The translations under genes were made by a program, and so were the position numbers. Shown here piece by piece: positions 53,130-61,726 of a DNA stretch of 64,000 nt. How positions within the stretch are numbered: the stretch's first letter is position 1; each line of letters opens with the position of its first letter. The notes beneath the pieces are model-generated. The model was given only the letters and a program-made list of their open reading frames with translations. It was not told where the DNA came from and did no database searches. The stretch comes from Hyperoplus lanceolatus (taxonomy: Eukaryota > Chordata > Actinopteri > Uranoscopiformes > Ammodytidae): contig CM049396.1 of the NCBI GenBank assembly GCA_026929865.2, positions 38,218,501 to 38,282,500 of the forward strand, written 5' to 3'.

Positions 53130-56125
53130 TTCTGCGACTCCTTAATGTCATTTTTCAAAAACAAAATCAGCAAAATCCACTGCCAACTCAGCAGTGATCC
53201 CCACCTCGCCACCAACCCCCTCCCACACATACCCTTTGATCTCCAACTGCCAACCCAGTCTCTCTCTGCCTTCACACTCCCGACTCTCTCTGAAATCAAG
53301 GACCTCATTCGTAAATCCAAATCTTCCTCCTGTTCGACCCCCTCCCCACAGTCCTCGTCAAAGCCTGCCTTCCCTCTCTGCTCCCCCTCATATCGGATAA
53401 CATTCACTCCTCCCTCACCACTGGAATTGTTCCCAACCCCTTCAAAACTGCTGCAATTACCCCTATTCTTAAAAAACCTGGAGCTAACCCCAACGACCTC
53501 AACAATTTCCATCCCATTTCCAATCTTCCATTCATCTCCAAAATATTAGAAAAAATTGTCGCCTCTCGGCTTTATTCCCACCTATCCCATCACAATCTAT
53601 ACTTCCAATCTGGTTTCCGGCCACTCCACAGTACTGAAACAGCCCTCCTCAAGATCACCGATGCACTCCTAATGGCAGCTGACTCCGGACTCCTCACCAT
53701 CCTCATCCTGTTAGAGCTGACTGTGGCCTTCTACACCATCTCCCACACCATACTCCTCAATAGACTGGCATCCATAGGCATTCACCACACCACCTTCAAC
53801 TGGTTCCAATCCTACCTCTCAGGCCGCACTCAGTTCATCAAACTCAAGTCCTTCACTTCCCAACCCTCCCCCGTCACCACAGATGTTCCCCAGGGCTAAG
53901 TCCTGGGGCCCCTGCTTTTTATCATCTACCTCCTCCCCATCTGAAATATCTTCCGTCACTATAACATCCACTTCTACCTGTACGCGGATGACACCCAGCT
54001 CTATCTCTCCACCAAACCTGACTCCGCCCTTTCACCATCACACCTCTCAATGTCTCTCCGATTTAAAAACCTGGTTTTCCTCCAATTTCCTGCAACTCAA
54101 CTGCAATAAAACTGATTTTCTTCTCACAGGTACAAAATCCACACTCGCCAAATTCAGCAACTTCTCTATCCCCATCAATAACATTCCCGTTTCCCCTCCC
54201 CTCAGGTTAAGAGTCTGGGTGTCATCCTCGATAGCACACTGTTTTTTCAATCTCACATAAACAATATCACCCGCACTGCCTATATCCACCTCCGCAATAT
54301 CAACCGTCTCCGGCCCTCCCTCACTCCACTGCCATCCTGGTCCACAGTCTAGTCACCTCAAGACTAGACTACTGCAACTCCCTCCTCTTCGGTCTCCCCC
54401 GAAAAACCCTCCACAAACTACAACTGGTCCAAAAGTCTGCAGCGAGAATCATCACCAGAACCCCCTCCTCTCACCACATCACCCCTGGGGCCTGTTTCAG
54501 GTAGCTGGTTTTGAGGCAACCCAGAGTTTGTTCGATCTGAGTTGGTGGAAACTCTGGGTTTTCCGTTTCAGGTAGCAGGTTCAGCGCAACCGAGGGTCAG
54601 TTACTGCGGCAACATACGCCGTGGGTCTAACCTGCTCGGGAGGTGGTTAAACCTACCCTGAGTATGTTTTCACTTTACGCTGCAGCTCCGACTGAAGAAA
54701 GAGTGTCACTGTCACACGCGTCCCTGTACAGTTTGAAGCAAAATCACTCCATAGAAATCTCCATCGGGATGTTTTTATCATTTCCTGATGATTTTACGTT
54801 TGACTGATCATTTATCTGATCAGTATAGCCTTGTTCTCAGCCCCCGGTCCGTTCCTTACACATCGTGACATGCTCTACATTCAGATTATTAAACCTATTT
54901 TTATTGTATGTTTTTTTAACGTCTGTGCCACTGAACAGATTTATGTCAGGTGGATTCATGTAACGCTGCGGCTGCATGCGATCGTTACAGTTCACTTCTG
55001 CGATCCTAAAGTCACAGACGAGCCTCGTTAAATAGCCTAATATGAATATAAAAATTATATAATAATTTAAACTGTGATCACTTGAGGAAAATGGATCTGG
55101 TAATAAATCAATCAGGCTCTTCAATGGAAACTGTCACCTAATGTGTCTTGACATTAATGTCTTTCACTCCCCATTTAAAAGAAGTGACAGTCTGTTCTGT
55201 TTACTGCACAGTAGGCTAGGCTATAGCTTGCCAACATATTATACAGCAAATATAAAACACTGTCTGCAATGCTGTGCCGCGCCAGCTTTATTACTTTACA
55301 GCTGATATGCGTAACTTTTTAAAATAGACTATGGCTTCTCATACGGAAGCGAAATGATTCTCTTGACAAAAAATGTTTGCTCTGTTTTTTTTCTGAATTG
55401 CCGAGGAGATTAGATCAGAGTTATGAGACAATATCCCTTTAATTCCTCTCCATAGGCTACCATAAGGTCATTCGTTAATATTTAACTCTAGTGGGAGGAG
55501 CGGAGATTTCTTTTTTTCTTTTTTGAGAAGTGGAGAAGTGGGAGGATCAAGCATTTGTTTCTTCTGTTCCCATGGTGAATCATGTTATCAGCGATCCATT
55601 GACGATGGCTTTTACGCACATGCTCCACCCAGAGTGAACACGCTCAGAGTTGATAAACCCAACGCTGATCCACTGTTCTGAAACCGAAAACCCAGAGTTA
55701 CTCATCAACCCTGCGCTCTGAGTTTACCAACTCAGAGCGCAGGATTAAACTCAAAGTATGTAAAACCAGCTACCTGAAACAGGCCCCTGTCCTGCACCAG
55801 CTTCATTGGCTCCCGGTTCACTTCCGCATTCAATTCAAGGTCCTCCTCTATACCTTCAAAGCCATCCATAACCTTGCCCCCCCCCCATACCTAACAGACC
55901 TCATCCGAATTGCCACTCCCTCCCGTGCACTCCGCTCCTCCTCCTCTGTTCACCTCACTGTCCCCTCTGCCCATCTCAAGACGATGGGGAGCAGAGCCTT
56001 CAGCCGCTTTGCTCCCCTGCTCTGGAATGCACTGCCCCCGACATCCGCAACACTGAATCCATAACCCAGTTCAAATCCAAACTCAAAACCCACCTTTTTA
56101 AATCTGCGTACTCCACCTGAACCTA
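53130..56125 (+). pseudogene. L2-like reverse transcriptase, degraded
   Basis: Frames change several times. Readable blocks are FFKNKISKIHCQL, IVPNPFKTAAITPILKKPGA, then SNLPFISKILEKIVASRLYS and FQSGFRPLHSTETALLKITD. Motif A is altered to ILLELTVAFYTI, with the catalytic aspartate lost where DLSAAFDT-like sequence is expected. Next come FNWFQSYLSGRTQF, a stop at VPQG, and YLYADDTQLYLSTKP with the catalytic YADD kept. After the insertion, LHQLHWLPVHFRIQFKVLLY and APLLWNALP close the C-terminal region. These are L2/CR1 (Maui-type) hallmarks. Confidence 0.85.
54485..55789. mobile_element. DNA transposon with CTG target duplication and GGGCCTGTTTCAGG ends
   Basis: The element is 54488-55786. The ends are GGGCCTGTTTCAGGTAGCTG and its exact inverse, flanked by CTG (54485-54487 and 55787-55789). 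The interrupted L2 frame would read ...HHITP|VLHQLHW across the empty site. Subterminal sequence repeats the terminal phrase (GTTTCAGGTAGCAGGTTC near 54563). No coding frame was recognised. The superfamily is uncertain (PIF/Harbinger-related is possible, though the usual duplication there is TWA). Confidence 0.85.
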
Positions 56126-56271
56126 CCTTCCTCATCACCTCACCACCCATTGTGTACTTATTTTAAACTGTTTTTAATTCTATTTGTGTACCTGCCTTGC
56201 TTTTAAACTGTATATGTTTTTGAATTGTACAGCGACCTTGAGAGCTCTGAAAGGCGCCTCCAAATAAAATG

Positions 56272-56272
<1 letters not shown>

Positions 56273-56328
<56 letters not shown>
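56273..56328. repeat. (ATT)n microsatellite, L2 tail
   Basis: About 18 ATT units directly after the L2 3' UTR, typical of 3'-end simple repeats in L2-like LINEs. Confidence 0.95.
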
Positions 56329-56330
56329 CT

Positions 56331-57185
56331 AAAGCATAGTGTTCAAGTAAAGTCAACTTAATTGTCAATTCTTAAAATATGCAGGCATACATAAGAGTCA
56401 AAATGGCGTTTGTCTCTGACCCATGGTGCAATAGAAGCAATAATAATAATAATAAGATAAAGTAGAATAAGAGGTAATTACATTAAGTACATTCTAAATC
56501 CTAAAGTGCAAAAAGGGTACACAATAAAGACGGTATAAAATAGAATAGAAAGTGAAAAGCAGATAAATTAAATTGAAATGTGCAATGTAATGAACGAATG
56601 AACAATATTTACAATTAGTGCAATATGCAGTCAGCTGGATGTACATTTTAAGGTATTTTGATGTGCAGGCTGAGTATGAATGAATATATTAAGAGTTCTT
56701 AGTTCAGAGTTCTGAGTCCATAGTTCTTGGGGGCAATGGTAAGAGGGTTCACAGTTCAGTGTTCGTCGGAGCAGAGGAGAGGGAAGAAAGAGAGGGGAGA
56801 GAGTTAAGCTTCCTGACAGCTTGGTGTATGAAGCTGTTTCCCATTCAGGTGGATCCGGCCCGCAGGCTGCAGTACCGTCTCCTCAAAATCAGGAGACTGA
56901 AGAGGATGTGAAAGGGTTGGCTGGGGTTACCCACAATGCTGGTTGCTTTGTGGGTGAGGCGGGTACTGTAGAGGTCCAGAAGAGAGGGGAGTGGGGCACC
57001 GACAATCCGCCCAGCAGCCTTCACTGTGTGCTGCAGGGTCTTGCAGTTGGCAGCAGTGCAGCTCCCCTACCACACAGTGATGCAGCTGGTCAGGATGCTC
57101 TCCATGGTGCCTCAGTAGAAGGAGCACATGATGGATGAGGGTGCTTGTGCTCTCTTCAGCTTGCTGAGAAGGTAGAGGCGCTGAT
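56331..57185 (-). pseudogene. LINE RT C-terminal fragment (CR1/Rex1-like) and 3' UTR
   Basis: On the minus strand from 57185: QRLYLLSKLKRAQAPSSIMC, then a stop, GTMESILTSCITVW, a stop, GSCTAANCKTLQHTVKAAGR, IVGAPLPSLLDLYSTRLTHK, ATSIVGNPSQPFHILFSLLR. This is the post-thumb region (KLxxFYRGxIESILTxCITVW) of CR1/Jockey-group elements common in fish. Two stop codons and a frameshift near 56885 show decay. The AT-rich part 56331-56780 is consistent with its 3' UTR. Confidence 0.7.
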
Positions 57186-57267
57186 TATTATAACTAGTTA
57201 ATGCAGACCTTTTGCATTTCCTGCCTGTGGATAATGACATTAACACAAGTTAAAATGTCACACAAAG

Positions 57268-57445
57268 GGCAAGTTCTGGTGGCCCAGTGGTCTCATGCAT
57301 GACCTCTTTGTAACCATTTAAATGCAAAATCATGGGCCTGAATCCAAATGACCTTTATCAAAGGTAATTTTCCTCCCTCTGTTCCCCGTAGGCTATTGCC
57401 AATTGATCTCTTCTGATAATAATATTAAAGCCAAAAGAGCAATGA
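57268..57445 (+). repeat. Degenerate tRNA-type SINE
   Basis: GGTGGCCCAGTGGTCTCATG resembles an A-box region and GGGCCTGAATCCAAAT a decayed B-box. These are followed by CCCTCTGTTCCCCG and GGCTATTGCC, then AATATTAAAGCC. The order matches the SINE at 7612-7735 but on the opposite strand and more diverged. Confidence 0.5.
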
Positions 57446-57491
57446 GAGCATTTGACTTTTCCTATGAATTGGATAAAGAAATAACCACATG

Positions 57492-58348
57492 TGTTATGGT
57501 AAACGATGTTGAATTGATAAAAAAAAAAGGTTTATTTTATGAGGTGTGGAAGCAGGTAGTGGACGAGGAAGCCGGGGGTAGACAGAAGCAGGGGAGCTGG
57601 AGAGAGTGATCCGGATAACTGCAGGCAGAGGAAAACAAAATTAGGTTGTGGTCAAAAGCAACAAGAGAGCGAGGTTACAAAATATACTAGAGCCAGGCAT
57701 GTATAATTACCACTGTAACCAAGCCCCAACCTCAGCGATTTTTACCAGCATCCAATAAGGAAGTGACCACAACTGTAGTAACCAGGAAGTGCCACTGGGG
57801 GGTGGTGCCAAGACCGAGCAGTTTTTCTTTGACTCACTTGTTAGATAGGCCGTTTTCAAAGTCTTATTAAACCTATTTACAGCCTGGGCCACAAAACCAT
57901 TTTAGTCTGTATGTTTAGTTCATATCTCCATGACAACACTGAGGGGGGTGAATTTTTTTGGACCGCGCTAGTTTTTATTTTATCGAAGGTTAAAATGTAT
58001 CTCTTGAGTGACAGCTCTCTGCCCGTTGTCCCTCACTTTGCCTCGGAGGTATACGTCAGCTATCTCCCTCCCCCGACGTGAGACGAGTAAAAATCTCACA
58101 AAATGGCGACGCGCACAAACCAGGATTATTGGATGCCGTGTGAATAACTGAGGTCAGCCCGGATGCTACATCCATATTATTTACTATCTATGACTGTAAC
58201 GCATGTGACGATCTGGCACCGACTGCAGGGAATCCAAGGGTTATGTAGGGGAGTTGATTGGAGGTGAAGACCAGGTGAGCGTGATTGCAACAGAGGGCCA
58301 GGTGTGAAGTGAGACAGACAAACACAGCGGGCTGCTGTGACCACAACA
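57492..58348 (-). repeat. 3' LTR of the gypsy element (interrupted)
   Basis: Starts TGTTATGG and ends CCACAACA in plus orientation. Relative to the other LTR it lacks about 28 bp after AAACGATG and about 31 bp near the end (GGGGGAGTGGCAGACACAGA region). It is interrupted by the repeat at 57720-58192. Confidence 0.9.
57712..58200. mobile_element. 473-bp repeat with 8-bp duplication ACTGTAAC in the LTR
   Basis: The element is 57720-58192, starting CAAGCCCCAACC and ending TACTATCTATG. ACTGTAAC flanks it (57712-57719 and 58193-58200), while the other LTR has a single ACTGTAAC at the matching site near 61552-61559. The ends are not inverted repeats beyond CA...TG. An 8-bp duplication fits hAT-type integration, but the ends do not look like hAT, so the class is open. 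Confidence 0.9.
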
Positions 58349-58381
58349 GTACCCTCCCCTCAATGGACGCCTCAAGGCGGC

Positions 58382-58576
58382 CTAGGCCTCTCTGGGTGAG
58401 CCCGATGGAAATCCCGGATGAGGGAGGGGTCGAGGATGAGACCCCGCGAAAGGCCCATAACCCTCCCAATCCACAAGGTACTGATGCCCTCTGCCCCGAC
58501 GACGAATGTCCAGCAACCGCCGGACGGTGTACGCTGGGTGGTTGTCAATCACTCGGGGAGGAGGGGGGGGGGGCAA
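58382..58576 (-). pseudogene. Chromodomain of the gypsy integrase, frameshifted
   Basis: It follows the integrase C-terminal region. Residues [20 protein letters not shown] and VDWEGYGP match the chromodomain core (Y-x-V-x-x-I-L-D-x-R-x-x-x-x-x-x-Y-L-V-x-W-x-G-Y). This domain directs integration of chromoviruses. A frameshift separates it from the integrase frame near 58560, and the expected EE-x-SW-x-P after GYGP is scrambled by a further shift. Confidence 0.85.
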
Positions 58577-59645
58577 CGGCCAGGGGGGGGGAGAGAGGGC
58601 TGGTGGAGTCTGGCTTTAAACGAGAGACATGGAAGGTGGGGTGGATGTGCATAGCTGGAGGCAGCTTGAGTGTGACAGCTGAGGGATTGATGACAGAAAC
58701 AATAGGGAAAGGACCAACAAAACGAGGGGTTAACTTTTTAGAGCCAGTCTGTAAGGGGAGATCCTTAGTGGACAACCACACCTGCTGACTCACCCGATAG
58801 GCAGGAGCGGGAGCCCGGTGGCGTTCAGCCGTGCGCCGGTTCTGCTCTGCGGAGCGCAGCAGAGCGGTGCGCGCGCCCTTCCACACCCTGCGGCAACGGC
58901 GGAGATGATGCTGTACCGAGGGGACGGAGATGTCGTCCTCCTGAGCAGGAAACAAGGGCGGCTGGTACCCCAGGGAACATTCAAACGGGAACATGCTGGT
59001 GGCTGCACAGGACATGGAGTTGTGGGCATACTCGATCCAAGAGAGATGGTCACTCAAGGCAGAGTGGTTGCGATCAGCCACACAACGCAATGCGGTTCCG
59101 AGGTCCTGATTAGCTCTCTCAGCCTGCCCATTAGTCTGCGGCTGGTACCCTGATGACAGGCTGACAGAGGCCCCCAGTGCTCGGCAGAAGGCCTTCCACA
59201 CCTGGGAGATGAATTGGGGGCCACGGTCGGAGACGGGGTCCGCGGGAATCCTGTGGAGGCGGAACACATGCTGCACAAGCAGCTGGGCAGTCTCGGTGGC
59301 AGAGGGGAACTTAGGGAGGGCAATGAAATGAACAGCCTTTGAGAACCTGTCCACAACTGTGAGGATGACTGTGTGGCCATTAGAGGGGGGAAGACCAGTC
59401 ACAAAATCAAGGCCAATGTGAGACCAGGGCCGACTTGGAACAGGAAGGGGGCGTAGCAGGCCAGCAGGGGGTTGATGGGAGGACTTGGCCCGAGCACAAA
59501 CCGTGCAGGCCAGCACGAAGGCCCGGGTGTCAGTGTCCATCGCTGGCCACCAAAAGTGCCTCTTCAGGAGTGACAGGGTGCGACCCACACCAGGGTGACA
59601 GGCAAAGCGCGATGTGTGGCCCCACACCAGAACTTGAGAGCGCAC
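58545..59645 (-). CDS. Gypsy integrase, 366 codons open
   Basis: It inserts retrotransposon cDNA into the genome. The zinc-binding HHCC is H10, H17, C47, C50. The catalytic core has D80 (GLDFVTGLP), D140 (VSDRGPQF) and E176 (NGQAERAN), exactly 35 residues between the last two, so the DD35E triad is intact. The C-terminal part includes [12 protein letters not shown] and the [13 protein letters not shown]-like motif, then [11 protein letters not shown]. The reading frame starts in the zinc-binding region; upstream pol continues in broken frames. It is part of a deleted element and probably not expressed as polyprotein. Confidence 0.92.
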   Translation of the reverse strand: MRSQVLVWGHTSRFACHPGVGRTLSLLKRHFWWPAMDTDTRAFVLACTVCARAKSSHQPPAGLLRPLPVPSRPWSHIGLDFVTGLPPSNGHTVILTVVDRFSKAVHFIALPKFPSATETAQLLVQHVFRLHRIPADPVSDRGPQFISQVWKAFCRALGASVSLSSGYQPQTNGQAERANQDLGTALRCVADRNHSALSDHLSWIEYAHNSMSCAATSMFPFECSLGYQPPLFPAQEDDISVPSVQHHLRRCRRVWKGARTALLRSAEQNRRTAERHRAPAPAYRVSQQVWLSTKDLPLQTGSKKLTPRFVGPFPIVSVINPSAVTLKLPPAMHIHPTFHVSRLKPDSTSPLSPPLAVAPPPSSPSD

Positions 59646-59712
59646 CGAACTGGGGACAAAGAGGCAGTTAGGAGGGCCGTTGCCCGGGTCTAGTTCTGTG
59701 ACTTGAGGGACT

Positions 59713-60316
59713 CTATCTCCCAGGTAACAGCAGCCACCTTGAGGCAGGGAGTAGAGAGGATAGTGTCGGGGGGGGCGGTGTGTTCACAGTGCCAAACTGG
59801 CGAGAGAGGGCGTCAGGCTTGACGTTATGGGACCCGGGCCGGTAGGTGAGGGTGAAATTAAACCGCCCAAAAAACAGGGACCACCGGGCTTGGCGGGAAT
59901 TCAAGCGCTTGGCTGTCTGAATGTAAGACAAATTCTTGTGGTCGGACCAAACCACGAACGGCTGTTCTGCCCCCTCAAGCCAGTGCCGCTATTCCCCCAA
60001 CGCCAGTTTCACAGCCAGCAGCTCTCTGTTACCCACATCATAGTTACGCTCAGCAGGAACCAGCCGGCGAGAGAAAAAGGCGCAGGGGAATCTTCTCATC
60101 AGAAGCAGAGCGCTGGGACAGGACCGCCCCCACCCCTGTGTCCGACGCATCGACCTCCACGATGAACTGCCTGGAGGGGTCCGGTTGGATAAGAATGGGG
60201 GCAGACGAAAACAGCCTTTTAAGACCAGAGAAGGCAGTCTCCGCCTCAGGCGTCCAGGCAAATGGGAGGGCAGGAGAGGTGAGACGAGTGAGAGCTGCCC
60301 TCTCTGCCCCCGTCAA
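59713..60316 (-). pseudogene. Gypsy RT-end/RNase H segment
   Basis: 60316-60050 reads [20 protein letters not shown] and then [19 protein letters not shown], the RNase H start with its first catalytic aspartate. A frameshift near 60080 leads to [20 protein letters not shown]. 59955-59713 holds [20 protein letters not shown] and [17 protein letters not shown]. All are standard gypsy pol blocks. Frameshifts near 60080 and 59990 inactivate it. Confidence 0.9.
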
Positions 60317-60348
60317 TGTCCGCCGGGTCCATCTTGGCCAGATCGTTC
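60317..60348 (-). other. Gag start and deletion junction
   Basis: After the 5' LTR the minus strand reads GAACGATCTGGCCAAG then ATG GAC CCG GCG GAC (MDPAD), the usual beginning of gag in fish gypsy elements. Within a few codons it passes into RT-end sequence in another frame. Gag, protease and RT have therefore been removed in one deletion. No tRNA-complementary primer site starting TGG is obvious next to the LTR. Confidence 0.6.
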
Positions 60349-61726
60349 TGTTATGGTAAACGATGCTGAACCCAAGAGCAGACAGAGACGGTGTTGAATT
60401 GATGAAAAAAGGTTTATTTTATGAGGTGGGGAAGCAGGTAGTGGATGAGGAAGCCGGGGGGAGACAGAAGCAGGAGAGCTGGAGAGAGTGATCCGGATTA
60501 GGGGAGAACGGGGTAAGTAGGCACACTTTTTACTCTAGTGAGAATTGCTCATCACCAAAACATCTGTCAATAGCCATTCCTACATTACATTGAAGTTTAA
60601 GGTGTTGGCTTGAAATGTGTGTCTCTCTTTTTTTCCAACTTATTGTAATGAAAAAGTAATTTACCATCAAAGACACTGACACATTGTGACAACCAACCCA
60701 TCAAGGGGTTGGTTGTCACACACTATGGGGTTGTTTGTCACAATGCTATCTTAATGGGAAAAATCCTAAAAAGAAGGCAATGAGGCAGAACCAAATTTGA
60801 AAGTTTAATTGCATTGTCAAGTTGACAAATAGGCCTCAATAACGTACTGTAGCCTTGGCAGCTGGTCTAGTTTGGGATGCACTGGGTTGTTTTGATTTTG
60901 TTGCCCTTTTTTCTTTTGCTTGCTAGCTGCCTTTTCCTGCTCTATTCTTTCCTTCTCTGGGGTGTCAGTGAGGATACAGCTTGACAATTTCTTTCGTTAT
61001 TGGGTTCCTTTTCTGGCTGCAGCCTTGAGATAACATGTGACAACCAACCCCCCAAAAAATTTGACGACCAACCCCAACCTGAATTTCTTGCTAGCATCAA
61101 GGCCAACAACCATCTGACAACTAATTAGCTTGCTAACAACAATCTAAACTATAGCTTACCCTTCACACTTTCTGAGGGTAACAAGTGTTTTGTTATAAAC
61201 CCATTGTGTAAAAGCCTAGAAGAAAAATACTGAGAAGCAAAATATTTTGAATTTGACATGAAAAACACAAAACATCCTCTAACCTGAAATGCAGCTGTCT
61301 TCCTCCAAGGAAGTCTATGTATGTGACCTCTGATCCCAATTCTGGACCTTTTTTATATCAACATTTCAGAGCTAGCGCGCTCTGGTGGCGAGATATAACG
61401 AATGTGACATCCAACCCATGTGACAAATTACCCCGTTCTCCCCTACTGCAGGCAGAGGAAAACAAAATTAGGTTGTGGTCAAAAGCAACAAGAGACGAGA
61501 GAGCGACAGCGAGGTTACAAAATATACTGGAGCCAGGCACGTATAATTACCACTGTAACGCATGGGACGATCTGGCACCGACTGCAGGGAATCCAAGGGT
61601 TATGAAGGGGAGTTGAAGACCAGGTGAGCGTGATTGCAGCATAGGACCAGGTGTGAAGTGAGACAGACAGGGGGAGTGGCAGACACAGAAGGAGGAATAC
61701 ACAGCGGGCTGCTGTGACCACAACAA
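60349..61726 (-). repeat. 5' LTR of the gypsy element (interrupted)
   Basis: Same termini as the 3' LTR. It is interrupted by the TA-flanked element 60501-61443. It retains segments lost from the other LTR (CTGAACCCAAGAGCAGACAG near 60366 and the GGGGGAGTGGC part near 61671), so it better represents the LTR structure, about 430 bp without the insert. Confidence 0.9.
60499..61445. mobile_element. TA-flanked transposon with GGGGAGAACGGGGTAA ends
   Basis: The element is 60501-61443. GGGGAGAACGGGGTAA at the left is matched by TTACCCCGTTCTCCCC at the right, with TA on both sides. The interior repeats TGTGACAACCAACCC-like phrases in both orientations (60686-60750, 61035-61078, 61402-61425). The other LTR gives the empty site. 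TA duplication suggests Tc1/mariner or a similar superfamily. No transposase is present. Confidence 0.92.

Larger units (their letters stand above)
53058..56328 (+). mobile_element. L2-like LINE with (ATT)n tail, split by another element
   Basis: RT-like coding runs from about 53060 to 54485, resumes at 55787 and ends in a 3' UTR followed by (ATT)n at 56273-56328. The split is caused by the element 54488-55786. The 5' endonuclease region is absent; the copy starts near the Rex3 5' end. Confidence 0.85.
57492..61726 (-). mobile_element. Ty3/gypsy chromovirus-type retrotransposon, internally deleted
   Basis: Two LTRs, 57492-58348 and 60349-61726, begin TGTTATGGTAAACGATG and end TGTGACCACAACA on the plus strand. 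Pol reads on the minus strand: RNase H, integrase, chromodomain. A polypurine tract (minus strand GAGGGGAGGGTAC, 58349-58361) precedes the 3' LTR. Gag, protease and most of RT are missing. Each LTR carries its own later insertion. The flanks ACATG and ACGTA do not form a clean target duplication. Confidence 0.92.

Noticed and set aside
53117..53512. 131-codon minus frame opposite the L2 RT
   Set aside because: Antisense shadow of RT coding sequence; the plus strand carries the recognisable motifs.
57401..57620. 68-codon frame at the gypsy LTR start
   Set aside because: It straddles the SINE tail and the LTR boundary at 57492, so it is accidental.
58285..58788. 167-codon plus frame opposite the gypsy integrase
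   Set aside because: Antisense to the integrase and chromodomain, with no independent domain.
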